NCBI GenBank assembly: GCA_046594105.1
Contig: JBKJQB010000330.1
Span: 1 to 10,366, forward strand
Direction: 5' to 3'
Origin: JBDSGC01 sp046594105
Lineage (GTDB): Bacteria; Acidobacteriota; Thermoanaerobaculia; Gp7-AA8
DNA length: 10,366 nt
The translations under genes were made by a program, and so were the position numbers. Below are positions 6,685 through 10,366 of the stretch, one piece after another (the first letter of the stretch is position 1; each line of letters begins with the position of its first letter). The notes below the pieces were generated by a model. The model was not told the origin of the DNA. It saw only the letters and a program-made list of their open reading frames with translations, and did not search any database.

Positions 6685-6714
6685 AAAAACGGCAGGCCGC
6701 GCGGCCTGCCGTTT
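6685..6714 (-). terminator. Intrinsic terminator of the S9 peptidase gene
   Basis: The perfect palindrome ggcaggccgc/gcggcctgcc (6691-6710) is extended by three more A-T pairs and one C-G pair on the outside. Read on the minus strand it ends in GTTTTTGCG (T run at 6689-6685). It begins about 20 bases after the peptidase stop codon, the expected position for a Rho-independent terminator of that gene. Confidence 0.85.
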
Positions 6715-6735
6715 CCTCATAGAAAACCGTGCGCG

Positions 6736-8733
6736 TTATTTCGAACCGGCCGGCTCTCCCTGCTTGATCACTTTCACCGCAGCGGTCGAGCCGGGGTACC
6801 GCTCGCCTGTCATCGGCTCGAATTTCCCGCCGAGGCATTGGGAGAGGAATTGCTCGGCCCGGGCGTTGAAGTCGATGCTGTTCTCGGGACGGGCGAAGCC
6901 ATGACCTTCGTCGCTGTAGACGACGTAGGTGACGGAACCCTTGTTCCTGGTGATGGCGTCGACGATCTGCTCGGCCTCCGCTTTGTTGACGCGCGGATCG
7001 TTCGCGCCCTGTCCGATGAGCAGCGGCTTCTTGATCTGGTTCGCCTTGAACAGCGGGGAGGCGTTCCGGATCAGATCGTTGTCTTTGGCGTCATCGACAT
7101 TTCCCATGCGGGTGTCGAACATCGCCCGGATCGGCTTCCAGTACGGAGGAATCGATCCGATGAGCGTCTTCAGATTCGACGGCCCCACGATGTCCACGCC
7201 GCAGGCGAAAGCGTCGGGGGTGAAGGTCAGCCCCGCCAGCGTCGCGTAGCCGCCGTAGGAGCCTCCCATGATGGCGATCTTCTTCGGATCGGCGTAGCCC
7301 TGCTTCACGGCCCAGTTCGCGGCATCGATGAGGTCATCGTGCATCTTCAGTCCCCATTGCCGGTCGCCGGCGTGCAGGAACTTCTTGCCGTAACCGGTGG
7401 AGCCGCGAAAATTCGGCTGCAGCACTGCGTATCCGCGGTTGGCCAGCCATTGTGCAGAGCCGCTGAACCCCCAGGCGTCGCGAGCCCAGGGTCCTCCGTG
7501 CGGGAAGAGAACCATGGGCAGGTTCTTTGCCGGCACTCCGGCCGGGAGCGTGAGATAGGCATGCATGTTCATGCTGTCGCGGGTTTTGATGACCACCGGC
7601 TTCATCGCTGCGAGCGTGAGCCCTTCGAGCTTCGGCCGGTTGGTGAAGAGGAAGGTCCCCTTCTTCGCTGCACGGTCCCACTGGTAATACTTCACCGGTC
7701 CCTGATCGGAGATGAAGACCAGCAACCAGTTCTTGTCCGCAGTGTCACGATTGATGATGGTGAAATCACCGGAGTCGAGCTTGGCGATGGCATCGAAATC
7801 AGCGGTCACTGCCGGATCGATCACCTTCCACGTGCGGCGGCCTGGCTCGAAGGACACCGCTTCCACCACTCGGGTATTCGGGTTGATGACCACCAGGCCG
7901 GCGTCCACCGCGTCGGAGAAGGCAATCACCTTCTCGTTGCCACCGGCGAGGTCCTTTTGGATCACCCGTGCCGTATCGGCGCCGACGGAGCTCTCGATGT
8001 AGACGGACTTGCCGTCGGCGCTGAAGTCGAGAAGCGCGAGGTTCTCCTCCGGGCCGACCTTGGCCAGGGTTCGCCATGCCGACTGGGCGTTGTCGCGGAC
8101 GCGAATCTCGGTTCCGCCGTCCGCGGTCTGCACCTGCGCACCGCGCACGTTCAGCTTGCTGTCCGCCTGCCATCCGGCGACGTCACCGGGGTTCTGGGTG
8201 TCCAGCGCCAGCGCGCCGGTCTGGAGGTTCAGCCGGTAGACATCGAAGGCATGACGGTCGCGCGCGTTCATCTCGACCAGGATCTCGTTCTGGATGGCCG
8301 GTTCCACCGCCGTGATGCCGGCGCGCACACCCTGAATGGCGGTGTAGTCGCGGTCGTTCTTGTTCGTCAGATCGACGCCGTGAACGTGGAAGTTCTCATC
8401 GCCGTCGCCGTCCTGCAGATAGATGAGCATCTTGCCGTCCGGCGCCCAGAAGTACTGGCGGATTCCTCGTTTCTTGTCCGCGGTGACCATCTGGTCGTCG
8501 CTCTGGCCGTCGCTCTTGCCGATGGTCTTGATCCAAACCTGCAAGACGTTCTTCTTGTCCGGTGCAAGCCAGGCGATTTTTGTGGCATCCGGCGAAATCT
8601 GCGGCGCGGCGCGCTCCGGATTCCCAAACAGCACTTCGCGTGGAATGAGAGGCGGCAGATCGGCGTGGGCCAGCTGTGCGGCCAGCGACATAGCAGCGAA
8701 GACGACCCCTGCGGTCGTACGAACCAGTGTCAT
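6736..8733 (-). CDS. Secreted S9 family (prolyl oligopeptidase-type) serine peptidase
   Basis: A 665-residue peptidase, probably periplasmic, cleaving short peptides. Residues 1-25 are a signal peptide (MTLVRTTAGVVFAAMSLAAQ, then LAHA before Asp). Residues ~40-385 form the beta-propeller, with recurring SPDATKIAW-, APDGKMLIY- and SADGKSVYI-type blades. Residues ~395-655 are the alpha/beta hydrolase domain with FPHGGPWARD (His412), NFRGSTGYG and nucleophile GGSYGGY (Ser492). Asp579 in ANDPRV and His611 in EGHGF complete the triad. Length and order fit the acylaminoacyl-peptidase/DPP-like branch; the exact specificity cannot be read from the sequence. The ATG at 8733 has AGGAGG four bases upstream and puts the signal peptide at the N-terminus. 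An in-frame ATG at 8868, also with GGAGG, is less likely. A strong terminator follows at 6685-6714, so the gene is monocistronic. It is divergent from the next gene. Confidence 0.96.
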   Translation of the reverse strand: MTLVRTTAGVVFAAMSLAAQLAHADLPPLIPREVLFGNPERAAPQISPDATKIAWLAPDKKNVLQVWIKTIGKSDGQSDDQMVTADKKRGIRQYFWAPDGKMLIYLQDGDGDENFHVHGVDLTNKNDRDYTAIQGVRAGITAVEPAIQNEILVEMNARDRHAFDVYRLNLQTGALALDTQNPGDVAGWQADSKLNVRGAQVQTADGGTEIRVRDNAQSAWRTLAKVGPEENLALLDFSADGKSVYIESSVGADTARVIQKDLAGGNEKVIAFSDAVDAGLVVINPNTRVVEAVSFEPGRRTWKVIDPAVTADFDAIAKLDSGDFTIINRDTADKNWLLVFISDQGPVKYYQWDRAAKKGTFLFTNRPKLEGLTLAAMKPVVIKTRDSMNMHAYLTLPAGVPAKNLPMVLFPHGGPWARDAWGFSGSAQWLANRGYAVLQPNFRGSTGYGKKFLHAGDRQWGLKMHDDLIDAANWAVKQGYADPKKIAIMGGSYGGYATLAGLTFTPDAFACGVDIVGPSNLKTLIGSIPPYWKPIRAMFDTRMGNVDDAKDNDLIRNASPLFKANQIKKPLLIGQGANDPRVNKAEAEQIVDAITRNKGSVTYVVYSDEGHGFARPENSIDFNARAEQFLSQCLGGKFEPMTGERYPGSTAAVKVIKQGEPAGSK

Positions 8734-8737
8734 AGAT

Positions 8738-8743
8738 CCTCCT
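8738..8743 (-). promoter_or_regulatory. Shine-Dalgarno site fixing the peptidase start at 8733
   Basis: AGGAGG on the minus strand is separated from the ATG (8733-8731) by four bases (ATCT). It favours this start over the upstream in-frame ATG at 8868, because the signal peptide then begins at residue 1. Confidence 0.85.
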
Positions 8744-8758
8744 GTCGGATGAGCGGGC

Positions 8759-8764
8759 ATTCTA
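8759..8764 (-). promoter_or_regulatory. Possible -10 box for the peptidase gene
   Basis: TAGAAT on the minus strand differs from TATAAT at one position. It would start transcription near 8752, giving a leader of about 20 bases that includes the ribosome binding site. No good -35 box sits 16-18 bases upstream; TTGCGT at 8793-8788 is too far away (23-base spacer). Weak evidence. Confidence 0.3.
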
Positions 8765-8925
8765 TCGCCGCGCTCGCGTCGTGGATTACGCAACCGTCGC
8801 GGGCTGGTTTCAGCGCCGGTCGGGAATCGAGCTTCCCCACGCCTCACTCCCAAAGCCTTCTTCTTCATCAAACCTCCATCAGACCCACATGCTTCTTCGG
8901 AACGGGGAACGGATACTGGGTCTCG

Positions 8926-8931
8926 AGGAGG
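8926..8931 (+). promoter_or_regulatory. Shine-Dalgarno-like AGGAGG before an alternative in-frame ATG (8937)
   Basis: AGGAGG lies five bases before an ATG at 8937 that is in frame with the membrane protein starting at 9057. If used, it would add 40 mostly basic residues before the apparent signal peptide. The candidate promoter at 9027-9035 lies downstream of it, which argues against its use from that promoter. Confidence 0.35.
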
Positions 8932-9026
8932 GCCGCATGTCGCTGCCGGGTCTGGATCGTCTGAAAGTGCTCCGCGGGAAACGCGGGCCTGAGCGCTCTG
9001 CGCTGAAGAGTGGAAGCCACTCGCGG

Positions 9027-9035
9027 TGCTATGAT
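9027..9035 (+). promoter_or_regulatory. Extended -10 promoter for the membrane protein gene
   Basis: TGCTATGAT matches the extended -10 pattern TGnTATAAT with one mismatch. Transcription would begin near 9042, about 15 bases before the ATG at 9057. No clear -35 box is seen, which extended -10 promoters can tolerate. The short leader contains no Shine-Dalgarno sequence. Confidence 0.45.
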
Positions 9036-9056
9036 CGCCGCCTCCCACTTCCCATC

Positions 9057-10366
9057 ATGTTTGCGCGCATGCTGATCACGTCTGTGATCGTGCTGCACTC
9101 GTCGACTGCCGGCGCCGATGCGACGGCCAGCCCGCGATGGCAGTCGGTTGCGCCGTCTCCCCGCCCCGGTCTGCCGGCCGTGTCGGTGGAAATGGGTGAG
9201 CCTGGACCGTACATCTCCACGAAGAATGCCCGGTTGACTCTCACGACTCTCCCGGCCGAACGCCCCTTCGACGGATACATCGGTTTTCATTTCGAGGTTC
9301 GCAAGCTCAAGACCCTCGACATCCCGGTCATTTTCCGGGCCACCCTTCACCCTCATGAGCAATCGACGTTCGCCACCTGGGTGCATCTCAACCTTCGTGG
9401 TGTCTTTCGCGCGGGAGAGCCGGAGCTGAAGGAACGCGAGAAACGCGAAGTGGTCATCGAGTGGCGCAACGCCTCCGCGCGTCTGCTGGCGACGCGGAAC
9501 CTCGGTCCTGCTCCCTGGAGCGATCCGGTCCCCTTGCGCATCACTCGTGGCGCAGCGTCAGACGCACCGGCGTTGACCGGCGGAAATCCCACGTATGTCC
9601 GGAGCGCAGCTTCGCTGTCCGATCGCGCGCAGTGGTACTTCGGTTTCTCCTCCGTCATCATCCCCATCGATCTCTGGCTCGACCTGCCCATGCCCGTCCG
9701 GGAAGCGATCTTCGGATCCGACGTCCGCACCCTGTTCTTCGGTTCGCCGCGGAGCGGACAGACCTGGTCCGCGTTGGACCGGGCCATGATTCCTGTCGAG
9801 TTTGAATGGAGACCTGGCAGCTACACCGCGCCATGGCCCTACCGTCCCAGGGCGGTCACGGTCCCCGTCGCCGTTTCCTGGAAGGCCAGGCCGGAGGCTC
9901 TGGTCATCGGACCGGGACAGAGTCCCTATCTCGTCTCCGGCGTCTCGGTTTACGGGGCGGAGGAGGCCGCGCTCACCAGGTCGTTACCGGTCGCCACCAC
10001 GCGGCCTCATAGGCAGGACGCTCTCGTTGCTCTTCGATTGGGAACCAGGGCGCTCATGCGGTTGACCGCCGGAGACATTCTGCGCGAGTACCGCCCGCTG
10101 CTGGTCATGGCCGTCCTCATCTTCCTCGTGGTGTTCTTGTGGCTGACAGTCAGGCGCACTCCCAGGATCGCTGCGCTCGTCGTGACCCTCGGCGCCGCCG
10201 CGGCGGTCCTCTCCGCCCGCGATTGGATCCATCCGGTCGCCGGAGCGCACCTGACGGAAGACGTGCGGAAGATCGGTCCGGGAGTGAGCCGGCGCTCTCG
10301 TTCCGTGCAGCAATACGGCGCCTCGCCTCTGGCCGAATGGCGTCTAACACCATCTGAGCTGCGCAC
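9057..10366 (+). CDS. Exported membrane-anchored protein of unknown function, 3' partial
   Basis: The frame from the ATG at 9057 is open to the end of the window (436 full codons) with strong G/C third-position bias, so the gene continues beyond it. The N-terminus MFARMLITSVIVLHSSTAGA followed by Asp-Ala looks like a signal peptide. Residues ~22-340 are a soluble, beta-rich-looking, probably extracytoplasmic region (PERPFDGYIGF-type and VFRATLHPHEQ-type strands; many Trp, Tyr and Pro). A membrane helix follows at ~347-366 (LLVMAVLIFLVVFLWLTV) and a second near 371-390 (IAALVVTLGAAAAVL). The remaining tail is hydrophilic. I recognise no family. The start is uncertain: 9057 and 9069 put the signal peptide first but lack a ribosome binding site, while 8937 has AGGAGG. 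It is divergent from the peptidase gene. Confidence 0.8.
   Translation, partial: MFARMLITSVIVLHSSTAGADATASPRWQSVAPSPRPGLPAVSVEMGEPGPYISTKNARLTLTTLPAERPFDGYIGFHFEVRKLKTLDIPVIFRATLHPHEQSTFATWVHLNLRGVFRAGEPELKEREKREVVIEWRNASARLLATRNLGPAPWSDPVPLRITRGAASDAPALTGGNPTYVRSAASLSDRAQWYFGFSSVIIPIDLWLDLPMPVREAIFGSDVRTLFFGSPRSGQTWSALDRAMIPVEFEWRPGSYTAPWPYRPRAVTVPVAVSWKARPEALVIGPGQSPYLVSGVSVYGAEEAALTRSLPVATTRPHRQDALVALRLGTRALMRLTAGDILREYRPLLVMAVLIFLVVFLWLTVRRTPRIAALVVTLGAAAAVLSARDWIHPVAGAHLTEDVRKIGPGVSRRSRSVQQYGASPLAEWRLTPSELR

Larger units (their letters stand above)
5914..6735. other. Gene-poor spacer rich in repeats and hairpins
   Basis: About 820 bases separate the kinase start from the peptidase stop, both genes being on the minus strand. 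The spacer contains the second 31-bp repeat copy (6157-6187), a possible decayed small gene (6176-6329), four hairpins (6392-6594) and the peptidase terminator (6685-6714). Longer open frames on both strands are arginine/proline-rich, run through the palindromes and match nothing I recognise. Any kinase promoter should lie near 5930-6060. Only a weak -10-like AGTATC at 5950-5955 (GATACT on the minus strand) is visible. Confidence 0.6.
8734..9056. other. Divergent promoter region between peptidase and membrane-protein genes
   Basis: About 320 bases between two divergent starts. Besides the two candidate -10 boxes, there is a 7-bp inverted repeat, agaccca (8881-8887) and tgggtct (8917-8923), 29 bases apart, which could be an operator or a weak stem. 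Both genes have an additional in-frame upstream ATG here with its own Shine-Dalgarno-like sequence: 8868 on the minus strand and 8937 on the plus strand. No separate gene is supported. Confidence 0.55.

Noticed and set aside
5856..6686. 276-residue minus-strand open frame upstream of the kinase
   Set aside because: It is arginine/proline-rich, runs through four hairpins and overlaps the kinase start. Only a short part (6176-6329) looks protein-like, and that needs a frame change.
6604..8964. 786-residue plus-strand open frame
   Set aside because: It is antisense to the S9 peptidase, which has a complete triad and signal peptide. The plus frame starts in the peptidase terminator region and has no recognisable domain.
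9353..9787. Minus-strand open frames inside the last gene
   Set aside because: They are low-information antisense frames. The plus-strand frame from 9057 is longer, has a signal peptide and membrane helices, and continues past the window.

Overview
The window is GC-rich bacterial DNA with high G/C at third codon positions. Its gene content points to an acidobacterium-like soil or sediment organism, or a relative such as Gemmatimonadota. The clues are a Pkn2-type Ser/Thr kinase fused to a polytopic membrane module, a secreted S9 peptidase, a DUF6159-type membrane protein, and a secreted Ig/FN3 protein ending in short repeats. The phylum is inferred from recalled families, not from a marker gene.

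Layout. (1) 1-1811, plus strand: the 3' part of a secreted multidomain protein whose start lies before the window. (2) 1812-2343: an intergenic region with a 9-bp tandem repeat and a composite REP-like palindromic element. (3) 2344-3213, plus: a six-helix membrane protein with a clear Shine-Dalgarno site. (4) 3214-3381: a short convergent gap with two repeat-like sequences. (5) 3382-5913, minus: a large transmembrane Ser/Thr protein kinase. (6) 5914-6735: a gene-poor stretch with the second copy of a 31-bp repeat, a possible decayed small gene, a cluster of four hairpins and an intrinsic terminator. (7) 6736-8733, minus: a secreted S9 serine peptidase with a full catalytic triad. (8) 8734-9056: a divergent promoter region. 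(9) 9057 to the end, plus: a membrane-anchored protein of unknown function that runs off the window.

The genes do not form one obvious operon. Each seems to be its own unit, separated by repeat-rich spacers. The shared theme is the cell envelope: a secreted multidomain protein, two membrane proteins, an envelope-sensing kinase and a periplasmic peptidase. I see no defence system, CRISPR array, RNA gene or intact insertion sequence. The best leads are the C-terminal triple repeat and orphan N-terminal domain of the first protein, the kinase's ectodomain-plus-membrane architecture, the 31-bp repeat pair flanking the kinase, and the hairpin cluster at 6392-6594.
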